Positions 29,081 through 37,386 of a stretch of DNA of 41,522 bases are shown piece after piece (position 1 is the stretch's first letter; the number at the start of each line of letters is the position of its first letter). The notes under the pieces are model-generated. The model ran no database searches and was not told the origin of the DNA. It was given only the letters and a program-made list of their open reading frames with translations. Origin of the DNA: Thermoanaerobaculia bacterium (GTDB lineage: Bacteria > Acidobacteriota > Thermoanaerobaculia > Gp7-AA8); contig JADGNY010000053.1 in the NCBI GenBank assembly GCA_017883235.1, forward strand, positions 1 through 41,522, written 5' to 3'. The position numbers were made by a program, and so were the translations under genes.

Positions 29081-29592
29081 CTGCTTTCCAGAGGCAGCTC
29101 GCTGCCTTCCAGAGGCAGTTCGCTGCCTTCCAGAGGCAGTTAACTGTCTTCCAGAGGCAGTTAACTGTCTTCCAGAGGCAGTTTAACTGCCTTCCAGAGG
29201 CAGTTCGCTGCCTTCCAGAGGCAGTTAACTGTCTTCCAGAGGCAGTTACCTGTCTTCCAGAGGCAGTTTAACTGCCTTCCAGAGGCTGTTTAACTGCCTT
29301 CCAGAGGCAGTTAACTGTCTTCCAGAGGCAGTTTAACTGTCTTCCAGAGGCAGTTAACTGTCTTCCGGAGGCAGTTTAACTGTCTTCCAGAGGCAGTTTA
29401 ACTGTCTTCCAGAGGCAGTTACCTGTCTTCCAGAGGCAGTTTAACTGTCTTCCAGAGGCAGTTAACTGTCTTCCAGAGGCAGTTAACTGTCTTCCTGAGG
29501 CAGTTAACTGTCTTCCAGAGGCAGTTAACTGTCTTCCAGAGGCAGTTAACTGTCTTCCAGAGGCAGTTAACTGTCTTCCAGAGGCAGTTAAC
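29073..29592 (+). repeat. Array of 24 stem-loop units, 21-22 bp each
   Basis: Twenty-four units of the type GGCAGTTAACTGTCTTCCAGA occupy the whole gap between the FGE-like gene and the patatin gene. Each unit holds an inverted repeat GGCAG-loop-CTGYC. Loops vary (TTAA absorbed in a perfect palindrome, TTTAA, TTCG, CTCG), while the stem is kept, with C/T changes that allow G-U pairing in RNA. Unit lengths of both 21 and 22 bp break any reading frame. The 5' units are the more varied (CTGCC, TTCG); the 3' units are homogeneous, indicating recent expansion at that end. Confidence 0.93.
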
Positions 29593-29621
29593 CCGCATCT
29601 TGTGCAAGTATCCTGTTCTGC

Positions 29622-30797
29622 ATGGCCGCAATTGCTGATTCCTTCGCTCTCGTCCTGACCGGCGGCGGCGCACGCGCGGCGTATCAGGTTGGTGTTCTGC
29701 GCTGCCTGGCGAGGCATCTTCCGGAGGACAGCTTCAACGTCATCACCGGCGTCTCCGCCGGGGCGATCAACGCGGTCTTCCTCGCTTCGCGCAGTGCGGC
29801 GCTGTCGGTGGTCGTCGATGAATTGTCCGAGGTCTGGCGGTCGCTCAAGTTGAAAGACGTGATCCGGATCGAGGCCGGGTCGCTGGCGCGGAATGTCTTT
29901 GGTTGGGGGACGAAGCTCATCTCAGGCGGAGCGCAAGTGGCACCGCGCGTCCATGGGCTGGTCGATACCACGCCCCTTCGGGACGTTCTGGTGCGGCTCT
30001 TTCCCTCGAACGAGAGTGGGAAGATCGCCGGGATCGCCGAGAACATCGCCCGCTGTCAACCGAGGGCGGTGGCGGTGACCGCGCTCGACTACACCACCGG
30101 TCAGACGGTGACCTGGGCGGACGGGTGTGACATCGAGTCGTGGAAACGCCCGTTGCGGCGCGGCGTGCGCGAGGCGCTCACGGTCGATCACATCATGGCC
30201 TCGGCATCATTACCTATGGTGTTTCCCGCCGTCCGGCTGGGGAAGCACTGGTTCGGCGATGGCGGTATCCGGCTCTCCGCGCCGCTCTCGCCGGCCCTGC
30301 ACCTCGGCGCGACGCGCATGCTGGCGATCTCCACGCACTATGCGAAATCGGTCTCGGAAGCCGACGAGCCGCAGATCGCCGGGTACCCGCCTCCCGCGCA
30401 GATCCTTGGGCAGTTGATGGACGCCATCTTTCTCGACGTCATGGACGAGGACACCGTGCGTCTTCAGCGTTCCAACGATTTCCTGCGGGACCTGCCGCCC
30501 GAGCTGCGCCACGGCTACCGCCCGGTCGACTTCGCGGTCATCCGCCCCTCCCAGGACATTGGAAAGCTCGCCGCCGAATACGAGCCACAGCTCCCGCGGA
30601 CATTCCGTTTCCTGACCCGGAGCCTGGGAACGCGCGAGACGTCGAACGCCGATTTCATGAGCCTCTTCATGTTCGTCCCCGAGTACCTGGAACGGCTCAT
30701 GGAGATCGGCGAGAACGACGCAAATGAGAGGATCGAGGAGATCAAGCGTGTGGCGACGGCACCGGGCAGGGAGCCGGTAAGTAGATTAGTGGATTAG
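29622..30797 (+). CDS. Patatin-like phospholipase (RssA type)
   Basis: A 391-residue serine lipid hydrolase with a Ser-Asp dyad. The glycine-rich oxyanion loop is TGGGARAAYQ (13-22), the nucleophile is Ser45 in GVSAG (43-47), and the catalytic Asp lies in FGDGGIR near 206. TALDYTTGQTVTW near 148 and ASASLPMVFPAV near 190 are also family-typical. No signal peptide, so probably cytoplasmic or peripheral on the inner membrane. A TATCCT hexamer 7 bp before the ATG suggests a leaderless transcript starting inside the repeat-array edge. The last residues (SRLVD) and the stop are encoded by the repeat arm of the following hairpin. Confidence 0.9.
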   Translation: MAAIADSFALVLTGGGARAAYQVGVLRCLARHLPEDSFNVITGVSAGAINAVFLASRSAALSVVVDELSEVWRSLKLKDVIRIEAGSLARNVFGWGTKLISGGAQVAPRVHGLVDTTPLRDVLVRLFPSNESGKIAGIAENIARCQPRAVAVTALDYTTGQTVTWADGCDIESWKRPLRRGVREALTVDHIMASASLPMVFPAVRLGKHWFGDGGIRLSAPLSPALHLGATRMLAISTHYAKSVSEADEPQIAGYPPPAQILGQLMDAIFLDVMDEDTVRLQRSNDFLRDLPPELRHGYRPVDFAVIRPSQDIGKLAAEYEPQLPRTFRFLTRSLGTRETSNADFMSLFMFVPEYLERLMEIGENDANERIEEIKRVATAPGREPVSRLVD

Positions 30798-30874
30798 TGG
30801 ATTAGTGGATTGGTGAGAACGAGTTGGCGGGTTCTGACCTCCTAATCCACTGATCTACTAATCCACTGATCACC
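30780..30874. repeat. Hairpin with octamer tandem-repeat arms (STR hairpin 2)
   Basis: Four 8-bp units GATTAGTG (30785-30816; the last is GATTGGTG) are followed by a smaller GAACGAGTTGGCGGGTTC stem. The complementary arm has CTAATCCACTGAT repeats up to 30874. The patatin stop codon lies within the first arm. Located between patatin and recJ. Confidence 0.85.
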
Positions 30875-30924
30875 AGCTCATCTACGAACCGTAGAGTCCC
30901 CACCCCTCACGTACACTGCATCGA

Positions 30925-32730
30925 ATGCTTCACGACTCATGGCACCTTGCCGAGCCGCTGCCGGACATCCCGCTGCTGCCGATTCCGAACGAGAAGCTGC
31001 GGGGCATCATCGCCCGGCGGGGGATCACCACCGAGGATGAGTACAGGCGGTATGTGGCGCCGTGTATCGGCGACCTGCACGACCCGGGGACGATTCACGG
31101 AATCGGCGAGGCGTGTGAACGGATCGAGCGGGCGGTGCGCGGCCGCGAGACGATCCTCATCTACGGCGACTACGACGTCGATGGCGTGACGTCGATCGTC
31201 CTCCTGCAGACGGTTCTTCGCGCGCTGGGGGCCGACGCCGCGCACGTCGTCCCACACCGGCTCGTCGACGGCTACGGTCTCAAGACCTCGGTGATCGACC
31301 GAGTCCTCACCGACCGCGACGTCCGGCTGATCATCACCGTCGATTGCGGGATCACCAGCGTCGATCCGGTGCGCCAGGCCATCGAACGGGGGATCGACGT
31401 GATCGTCACCGACCATCACCTTCCCCCGGAACTGCTCCCCGCGGCGGCGGCGGTGCTGAACCCCAAGCAGCCGGGATGCGCGTATCCGTTCAAAGAGCTG
31501 GCCGGAGTGGGCGTGGCCTTCAAGCTCTGTTGCGAGCTGTTGCGGCGCAGCGGCAAGAAGATGGCCATCGCCTCGCTGCTGAAGATCGCCGCGATCGGCA
31601 CCGTCGCCGACGTCGCGCCGCTCATCGGCGAGAACCGGACCATCGCCTGGCTCGGTCTGGCCGGTCTGGCCGATCCGCGCAATCCCGGCTTACGCGCTCT
31701 GCTACGGCGTCTGGGGATGCTGGGGCGGCCTCTACGAGCGGTAGATGTCGGCTTCAAAATCGGACCGCGCATCAACGCCGCCGGGCGGCTCTCCTCCGCC
31801 GAAACCGCCATCGATCTCTTCGCAGCGACCTCCGAGGAAGCGGCATGGACGCTCTGCGCCGAGCTCGATCGGCTCAATGCCGAACGGCAGGAGATTGAAA
31901 GGGGAGTGAGGGAGGAGGCGGAGGGGATGGTTGCTGGGTTGCTGGGTTGCTCGGTTGCTGGGTCGAATTCGCCAAGCAACCAGGCAACGGAGATGGTTGC
32001 TGAGTTGCAGGGTTGCTCGGTTGCTCGGTCAGATCCGCCAAGCAACCCAGCAACCCAGCAACCCAGCAACCAACGCCCCCGCATCCTCGTCCTGGCCGGC
32101 CACAACTGGCACAAAGGCGTTCTTGGCCTTACCGCGGGGCGCATCGCCCAGCGTTATCACCGGCCGACGCTGGCCATTGGAATCGAAGGAGAGCTGGCGG
32201 TCGGGTCGGGGCGCAGCATTCCGACGATCAATCTTCACGAGCAGCTCGAGTCGGTTGCGGATCTGTTCACGCACTTCGGCGGACACGAGTTCGCGTGCGG
32301 CTTCGCCTTGCCGGCGAGCAACGTCGACGAGTTGCGGCGGCGGCTGGAGGAACGGTTTGCCGCCTTCGACGACGAACTCTTCCGCCGCGAGGCGCAGGTC
32401 GATGCCGAAGTGACGCTCGCCGAGGTCGATCGGGAGTTCGTGGCGGCGCACGAGATGATGCAGCCGTTCGGAGCGGGCAACCTGCAGCCGCTCTTTCTCG
32501 TCCGCAACGCGAACGTGCTGTCCACGCGCGAATTCGCACCGGACTGCTGCGAGCTGACCATCGATGACGAGACCGGGAAGGCGCTTGCCGTGCTCTGGCC
32601 CTCCGCGCGTGCGCTCGCGCCGGAGCTCGTACGCGGTGCGACGGTCGATCTGCTATTTCAGATCGAGCCGGATGGGTATGCGGCGAGCGGGGCGAAGCTG
32701 GCGATCGTGGATGCGCGGGCATCCGGGTAA
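30925..32730 (+). CDS. recJ: Single-stranded-DNA-specific exonuclease RecJ
   Basis: A 5'-3' single-strand exonuclease for recombination and repair. 601 residues. DHH-domain motifs are YGDYDVDGVTS (80-90), TVDCGI near 138, VTDHH (161-165) and GTVADVAPL near 229. The DHHA1 domain has HNWHKGVLGL near 395 and FGGHEFACGF near 451. The C-terminal OB part includes MQPFGAGNLQPLF near 512. Between the two catalytic domains, residues about 335-383 are replaced or expanded by a low-complexity stretch (GLLGCSVAGS, SNQATE, NPATQQPSNQ) encoded by an in-frame hairpin repeat. Core motifs are all intact, so the enzyme is probably functional. A TACACT hexamer 7 bp before ATG hints at leaderless expression. Confidence 0.94.
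   Translation: MLHDSWHLAEPLPDIPLLPIPNEKLRGIIARRGITTEDEYRRYVAPCIGDLHDPGTIHGIGEACERIERAVRGRETILIYGDYDVDGVTSIVLLQTVLRALGADAAHVVPHRLVDGYGLKTSVIDRVLTDRDVRLIITVDCGITSVDPVRQAIERGIDVIVTDHHLPPELLPAAAAVLNPKQPGCAYPFKELAGVGVAFKLCCELLRRSGKKMAIASLLKIAAIGTVADVAPLIGENRTIAWLGLAGLADPRNPGLRALLRRLGMLGRPLRAVDVGFKIGPRINAAGRLSSAETAIDLFAATSEEAAWTLCAELDRLNAERQEIERGVREEAEGMVAGLLGCSVAGSNSPSNQATEMVAELQGCSVARSDPPSNPATQQPSNQRPRILVLAGHNWHKGVLGLTAGRIAQRYHRPTLAIGIEGELAVGSGRSIPTINLHEQLESVADLFTHFGGHEFACGFALPASNVDELRRRLEERFAAFDDELFRREAQVDAEVTLAEVDREFVAAHEMMQPFGAGNLQPLFLVRNANVLSTREFAPDCCELTIDDETGKALAVLWPSARALAPELVRGATVDLLFQIEPDGYAASGAKLAIVDARASG
31927..32076. repeat. Double octamer-repeat hairpin inside recJ (STR hairpin 3)
   Basis: Two tandem modules of about 60 and 85 bp. 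Each begins with 8-bp GGTTGCTG-type repeats and ends with complementary CAGCAACC-type repeats, around CGAATTCGCCAAG-like and CAGATCCGCCAAG-like centres. The whole insertion is about 147-150 bp, keeps the reading frame and has no stop codon in the recJ frame. It falls in the linker between DHH and DHHA1 domains. Confidence 0.9.
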
Positions 32731-32736
32731 GTCAAC

Positions 32737-32837
32737 GTCAAAAGCAATGTTGAATGTTCAACGTTGAATGGAACTGGGCTGGCAACGCCATTCAACACTC
32801 AACATTGAACACTCAACATTCAACATTAGCTTTTGAC
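32737..32837. repeat. Hairpin with heptamer-like repeat arms (STR hairpin 4)
   Basis: Outer arms GTCAAAAGC (32737-32745) and GCTTTTGAC (32829-32837) are perfect complements. Inside them are AATGTTGA/GTTCAACGTTGAATGG repeats against CAACACT, CAACATT, GAACACT, CAACATT, CAACATT units. It starts 6 bp after the recJ stop. Confidence 0.85.
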
Positions 32838-32905
32838 TCTCGGAACGTTTCCGCGGCGGCCATCAAACTAGGAATAGCACTCACCCATAACAAGTTACTG
32901 GCCCC

Positions 32906-34912
32906 GTGCAGCGCACGATCCGCCTCCTTCGCGTGGCACTTCCCCTCGTCTTCATCGCCTTCGTCGTCGTGATCGCAGTGAATTGGCGGCGCGGCAAACC
33001 GCATAAGGACAAGGCTGGCGCCGTCCCGGTGACGTCGACCTTGCGCCCCACCGGAGACAATCCGTCCATCGAGTCGAAGGTGTTCGAGGACACGCAGACC
33101 GTCAACGGGCGGGTGGCGTCGCGCATCCGCGCGCAGCGCGTGGTGGCGTTCCAGTCGGGATGGAACACGCTCGAGAACGTTCAGATGACGATCTACCGGC
33201 CGACGGGGCTGACCTATGACCTGGTCTGTCCGCTGGCGCAGTTCAACAGCAACACCAAAGAATCCGATGCCAAGGGCGGCGTGCGCGTGACGTCGAGCGA
33301 CGGTGTCGAGATCACCACCGCGGAGATCCACTTCGACGGCATTCACCTGACGAACCACGTCGCGGTCAACTTCAAGGTCGATCGCTGGGTGGGCAGCGGC
33401 GGCTCGCTGGACATGGACGTCCCCGGCGAGATGGTCCGCCTCTACGACAAGGTCGACGCCACCATGGCGCCGGAGGCTCCCGGCGAGTCGCCGCTCAACA
33501 TCAAGTCGCAGGAAGGGGTCTTCCGCCGCAAGGAAGGCTTCGCCGACTTCACCAAAGACGTCGTGGCCACGCGGGACGCGGACCGTTTCAAGGTCGATCA
33601 CATGGCCGGCCGCTTCGGCGCCGACCGGAAGTCGCTCATCGCTCTGGAAGGGCAGGGGCACGTCTCGATCGTCATGACCGGGGATGCGACACTCGGCGGC
33701 GGGAAGGCAGCCGAATCCGCCGGACGCAAGACGATCACCGCCGACCGCTTCTGGAGCGAGATCGGCGCGAACGGGCAGATCAGCGCGCTTGATTTCATCG
33801 GCGACACGGCGCCGGCCCACGCCGTCATCGAGGGACCGCCGAACCGCGACCTCGTCGCGCACACCTTCCGCGTCGGCCTGGCCAACAAGCAGGTCACCGA
33901 CATGAAGGCGGACGAGAACGTGGTGATGAAGGAGACGTCCCCGATCAAGCGCGAGATGACCTCCGGCCATCTCACGGTCTACTTCGACGCCGCGACGCAT
34001 CGCGCCGCGAGCGCCAACCTCGATGGCAACGTCCACTACAAGGATCCGAAGAACGACGCCCGTTCCGTGCGGGCGAATTACGACATCGCCAACGACCAGG
34101 TCTTCCTCACCGGCGAGCCCGGCTTCTATCCCACGGTGGTCGCGGATGGGCAGATGCTGAAGGCGAAGCTGATCGAATTCTCGCCGCGCGCCGGAACGGC
34201 TCGGGCTACCGGCGAGGTGATCGCGCAACTGGTTTCCAAGCAAGTGACCGGCGCACCGACCGCCGTCAGCGCCGACTCCACCAACGTCTTTCCCGCCAAC
34301 AAGCCGGTCTTCGTCAACTCCGATGTGGTGACGATGCGCCAGGCCACGAAGATTGCCGTCTTCACCGGCAACGTCCGCGCCTGGCAGGACACCAACACCG
34401 TCTTCGCGCAGGAGATGCAGGTCATGGGTGCCGGCGATCAGGTCACGGCGCGCGGCAACGTCCGGACGCTGCTCTACAACACCAGCACAAACGCCACCGC
34501 CGAGGCGCGCAAAGTGCCGATGCAGTCGAAGAGCGACGTTCTCATCGCCAGGAAACTCGACCGCCGCATCGACCTGACCGGGAGCGTTCAGATCGACGAC
34601 GGCGAGCAGCGGCATCTCAGCTCGGAGCACGCCTCGTTCTTCTTCGACGCCAACAAGAAGATGGACCACATCGAAACGCAGGAGAAAGTCATCCTGGTCG
34701 AGAAGTCGACGGGCCGCCGCGGAACGGGCGACCGCGCCACGTATAACGTCGGACGGCGGATGGTCTACCTGACCGGCGCACCGGCCATCGTCACGCAGCC
34801 GAACGGGAGCGACGTCAGCGGCGAGATGATCGCCATGGATCTCGAGCACAACAAAGTCAACATCATCAGCCCGAAGTTGCCGATGCAGGGAACGTACAAG
34901 CCGCAGCCGTGA
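32906..34912 (+). CDS. LptC/LptA-like LPS transport fusion protein
   Basis: A 668-residue periplasmic, inner-membrane-anchored protein. A single membrane helix near the N-terminus (LRVALPLVFIAFVVVIAVNW, 8-27) is followed by an LptC-like segment (SKVFEDTQTVNGRVASRIRA near 57, LENVQMTIYRPTG near 90). Repeated OstA/LptA-type beta-jellyroll units then run to the C-terminus (ITADRFWSEI, GNVHYKDPKNDARSVRANYD, FTGNVRAWQDTNTVFAQEM, HLSSEHASFFF). It is far longer than LptC or LptA (both near 190 residues), so it could form several rungs of the periplasmic LPS bridge by itself. GTG start. Context with lptB, rpoN, hpf and hprK supports the assignment. The next gene overlaps its stop. Confidence 0.82.
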   Translation: MQRTIRLLRVALPLVFIAFVVVIAVNWRRGKPHKDKAGAVPVTSTLRPTGDNPSIESKVFEDTQTVNGRVASRIRAQRVVAFQSGWNTLENVQMTIYRPTGLTYDLVCPLAQFNSNTKESDAKGGVRVTSSDGVEITTAEIHFDGIHLTNHVAVNFKVDRWVGSGGSLDMDVPGEMVRLYDKVDATMAPEAPGESPLNIKSQEGVFRRKEGFADFTKDVVATRDADRFKVDHMAGRFGADRKSLIALEGQGHVSIVMTGDATLGGGKAAESAGRKTITADRFWSEIGANGQISALDFIGDTAPAHAVIEGPPNRDLVAHTFRVGLANKQVTDMKADENVVMKETSPIKREMTSGHLTVYFDAATHRAASANLDGNVHYKDPKNDARSVRANYDIANDQVFLTGEPGFYPTVVADGQMLKAKLIEFSPRAGTARATGEVIAQLVSKQVTGAPTAVSADSTNVFPANKPVFVNSDVVTMRQATKIAVFTGNVRAWQDTNTVFAQEMQVMGAGDQVTARGNVRTLLYNTSTNATAEARKVPMQSKSDVLIARKLDRRIDLTGSVQIDDGEQRHLSSEHASFFFDANKKMDHIETQEKVILVEKSTGRRGTGDRATYNVGRRMVYLTGAPAIVTQPNGSDVSGEMIAMDLEHNKVNIISPKLPMQGTYKPQP

Positions 34913-36522
34913 ACCGCCGAAGTGCACTGGTGGCGTCACTCTTCGTCGCGCTGGCGGTCGCGCGCGTCACTGCGACATACACCCACTTCTCCCAGACGTA
35001 CGATGAGCCGGTCCATGTGGCCATGGGGCTGGAGTGGCTGGACCGCGGAACCTACACCCTGGAGCTGCAGCATCCGCCGCTGGCCAGAATCTTCGACGCG
35101 ATCGCGCTGCGGATCGATGGAGAGCACTATCCACCCGGTCCGATCGTGCTCACCGATCCGGCGGCGCCGATCCGGAAGGGGAACGCCATCCTCGGCGGGC
35201 CGGACGACTATCAGCGCAACCTGACGCTGGCGCGCATCGGTGTGCTGCCGTGGCTGCTGCTGGCGGCGTTCGTGGTCTTTCACTGGACGCGGGCCATCGC
35301 GAACACGGAATCCGCCGTGGCGGCGGTGGCGCTCTTCACATTCGTCCCGGCGATCCTCGGGCACGCCGGACTGGCGACGACCGACATGGCGCTGGCGGCG
35401 ACGCTTCCGGCGGCAATCTACGCGATGGTCCGATGGATCGAGCGGCCGTCCGCGGGACGGACGGTGCTGTTCGCGTGCGCGCTCGCGGCGGCTGTGCTTT
35501 CGAAGTTCTCGGCGATCCCATTCCTGGTGGTCATCGGGGGCGTGGTTTTGTTGCTGAAGTTTCGCGAGAACGGGTCGGACTGGAGAGTCCGACCTACGTT
35601 TGTTGCGCTCGTCATCGCGGTTCCGATTGCGGCACTTCTCATCTGGGCTGCGTACCGCTTCTCGATCTGGCCGGCGCCGATGTATGGATTCCCGCCGAAC
35701 GAACTACTGGCGATGCTCGCGGAGGCGAAGGCACCGCCCGATCGCGCGCTCTTTTTCCTGCTCAGCCATTTCCGCCTGCCGGCTCCTGAGCTCTTCGCCG
35801 GTCTGGCACACCTCGGCGAGCACACTCTGTTCGGGCATCCCTCGTACTTTCTCGGGCAGATCCGGACGCATGGGGTCTGGTACTTCTTCCCGGTCGTCAT
35901 CGCCGTGAAGACGCCGATCGCATTTCTGGTTCTGGCCGTGCTCGGCGCGCGCCGGGCAACCATTCCAGTCCTGTCGGCCGCGGCAATCGTAGTGATCGCG
36001 ATGGTGTCCCGGATCAACCTCGGCGTACGGCACGTGCTGCCGATCTATCCGCTGCTGGCGATCGCCGGCGGCATTGCGCTGATCGAGATGTGGCAACGGC
36101 GGCGGATCGTTGCTCTGATCATGGCCGTCGTCCTCGGTGCGTGGATGGCGGTCAGCAGCCTGCTCGCGCATCCCGACTACATCGCCTACTTCAACGAGGT
36201 GGCGGGCCGCCATCCGGAGCGAATCGTCGTCGACAGCGATCTCGATTGGGGACAGGACCTGCCGCGCCTGCGCGACGCCATCGTCGATCGCCGCATCGAC
36301 CGGCTCTGGATCGCCTACTTCGGATCGACGGATCTCTCCCGATATCCGCTCGCACCAGCGATCCGAAAGCTCCCGCCGAGGACCAGGGTAAAAGGGTGGA
36401 TCGCGATCAGCAAAACGTCGCTGAAAGGCGCGTACGGACGGCCCGATGACTACGCGTGGCTCGAACAACTGACGCCGGTGCAGGAGATCGGACGGTCAAT
36501 CCTGCTGTATCACTCCGAGTGA
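34909..36522 (+). CDS. Polytopic membrane glycosyltransferase-like protein (GT39/ArnT type)
   Basis: A 537-residue integral membrane protein with roughly ten hydrophobic helices and a periplasmic C-terminal region. The first periplasmic loop contains [14 protein letters not shown] near 31 and LQHPPLARI near 53, the acidic-plus-HPPL pattern of GT-C glycosyltransferases such as the GT39/ArnT/DUF2723 group that use polyprenyl-phosphate sugars. [14 protein letters not shown] near 442 is a motif I associate with these dolichyl-mannosyltransferase-like proteins. The gene overlaps the LptC/A fusion stop (GTGA) and precedes lptB, suggesting a role in envelope glycan or LPS modification. Substrate unknown. 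Confidence 0.78.
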   Translation: MNRRSALVASLFVALAVARVTATYTHFSQTYDEPVHVAMGLEWLDRGTYTLELQHPPLARIFDAIALRIDGEHYPPGPIVLTDPAAPIRKGNAILGGPDDYQRNLTLARIGVLPWLLLAAFVVFHWTRAIANTESAVAAVALFTFVPAILGHAGLATTDMALAATLPAAIYAMVRWIERPSAGRTVLFACALAAAVLSKFSAIPFLVVIGGVVLLLKFRENGSDWRVRPTFVALVIAVPIAALLIWAAYRFSIWPAPMYGFPPNELLAMLAEAKAPPDRALFFLLSHFRLPAPELFAGLAHLGEHTLFGHPSYFLGQIRTHGVWYFFPVVIAVKTPIAFLVLAVLGARRATIPVLSAAAIVVIAMVSRINLGVRHVLPIYPLLAIAGGIALIEMWQRRRIVALIMAVVLGAWMAVSSLLAHPDYIAYFNEVAGRHPERIVVDSDLDWGQDLPRLRDAIVDRRIDRLWIAYFGSTDLSRYPLAPAIRKLPPRTRVKGWIAISKTSLKGAYGRPDDYAWLEQLTPVQEIGRSILLYHSE

Positions 36523-36554
36523 CGCGAGCAATTCAGTTAACATCCACACCCTGT

Positions 36555-37343
36555 ATGCCCGATCGCTCAACCGTCGTCTCGTTCACGCCCGCCGAGCGGG
36601 AACGTCCATCCGAAGCACCACTGCGTCTGGCGGCCGACCACCTCGTCAAGGTATACAAGCGGCGCAAGGTGGTGCTCGACGTATCGGTGGAGATCAAGCA
36701 GGGGGAGATCGTCGGCCTCCTCGGGCCGAACGGGGCCGGAAAGACGACGACCTTCTACATGATCGTCGGCCTGGTGCGCCCTGATGGCGGGCGAGTCACG
36801 CTCGGCGAGGACGACATCACCACGCTACCGATGTATTTGCGCGCGCAGCGCGGCATCAGCTATCTGCCGCAGGAGCCATCGGTCTTCCGCAAGCTCACCG
36901 TCGAAGAGAATCTGTTGGCGGTCTTCGAAACGATGGATCTGCCGCTGGCGGAGCGGAAGCGGCGGACGCGTTTGCTGCTCGAGGAGTTCGGCATCACCCA
37001 CATCGCGCGGAACCGGGCTTTTTCACTTTCGGGAGGGGAACGGCGGCGGGTGGAGATCGCAAGAAGCCTGGCCATCAACCCGGCATTCATCTTGCTGGAT
37101 GAGCCGTTTGCAGGAATCGATCCAATTGCCGTATTCGAGATCCAAAGAATCGTTTCGCAGCTCCGCTCGCGCGGTATCGGAATCCTCATCACCGACCACA
37201 ACGTACGCGAAACATTGAAGATCACTGACCGCGCCTATATCATCAAAGAGGGTGAGATTTTCCGGCAGGGAGCACCTGAGAGTCTTTCGACCGATCCCGA
37301 GGTTCGTAGAATTTACCTGGGGGAGTCCTTCAACCTGTATTAA
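36555..37343 (+). CDS. lptB: LPS export ABC transporter ATP-binding protein LptB
   Basis: ATPase that powers LPS extraction from the inner membrane with LptFG and LptC. 262 residues: Walker A GPNGAGKT (57-64), Q-loop in SYLPQEPS (Gln106), signature LSGGE (158-162), Walker B FILLDEP (178-184) and H-loop TDHNVRETL near 214. The segment [16 protein letters not shown] is diagnostic for LptB. The N-terminus has about 20 extra residues. ATG 36555 is chosen because an in-frame start at 36456 lies inside the previous gene. It is 32 bp after the glycosyltransferase gene and 43 bp before rpoN, the order conserved in many Gram-negatives. Confidence 0.96.
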   Translation: MPDRSTVVSFTPAERERPSEAPLRLAADHLVKVYKRRKVVLDVSVEIKQGEIVGLLGPNGAGKTTTFYMIVGLVRPDGGRVTLGEDDITTLPMYLRAQRGISYLPQEPSVFRKLTVEENLLAVFETMDLPLAERKRRTRLLLEEFGITHIARNRAFSLSGGERRRVEIARSLAINPAFILLDEPFAGIDPIAVFEIQRIVSQLRSRGIGILITDHNVRETLKITDRAYIIKEGEIFRQGAPESLSTDPEVRRIYLGESFNLY

Positions 37344-37386
37344 CGAGAGACGATCGTAAAGACGTAGTAACCTGCTGGCCCGGACC

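Noticed and set aside
29073-29592. CRISPR array or coding repeat protein (frames rich in NCLWKTV or TASGRQL)
   Set aside because: There are no spacers. The mix of 21- and 22-bp units shifts the frame and both strands give similar low-complexity frames, so it is not coding.
32813-34939. Leftward 708-codon frame opposite the LptC/A fusion
   Set aside because: It is composition-driven antisense; the forward frame has the membrane helix, OstA repeats and conserved synteny.
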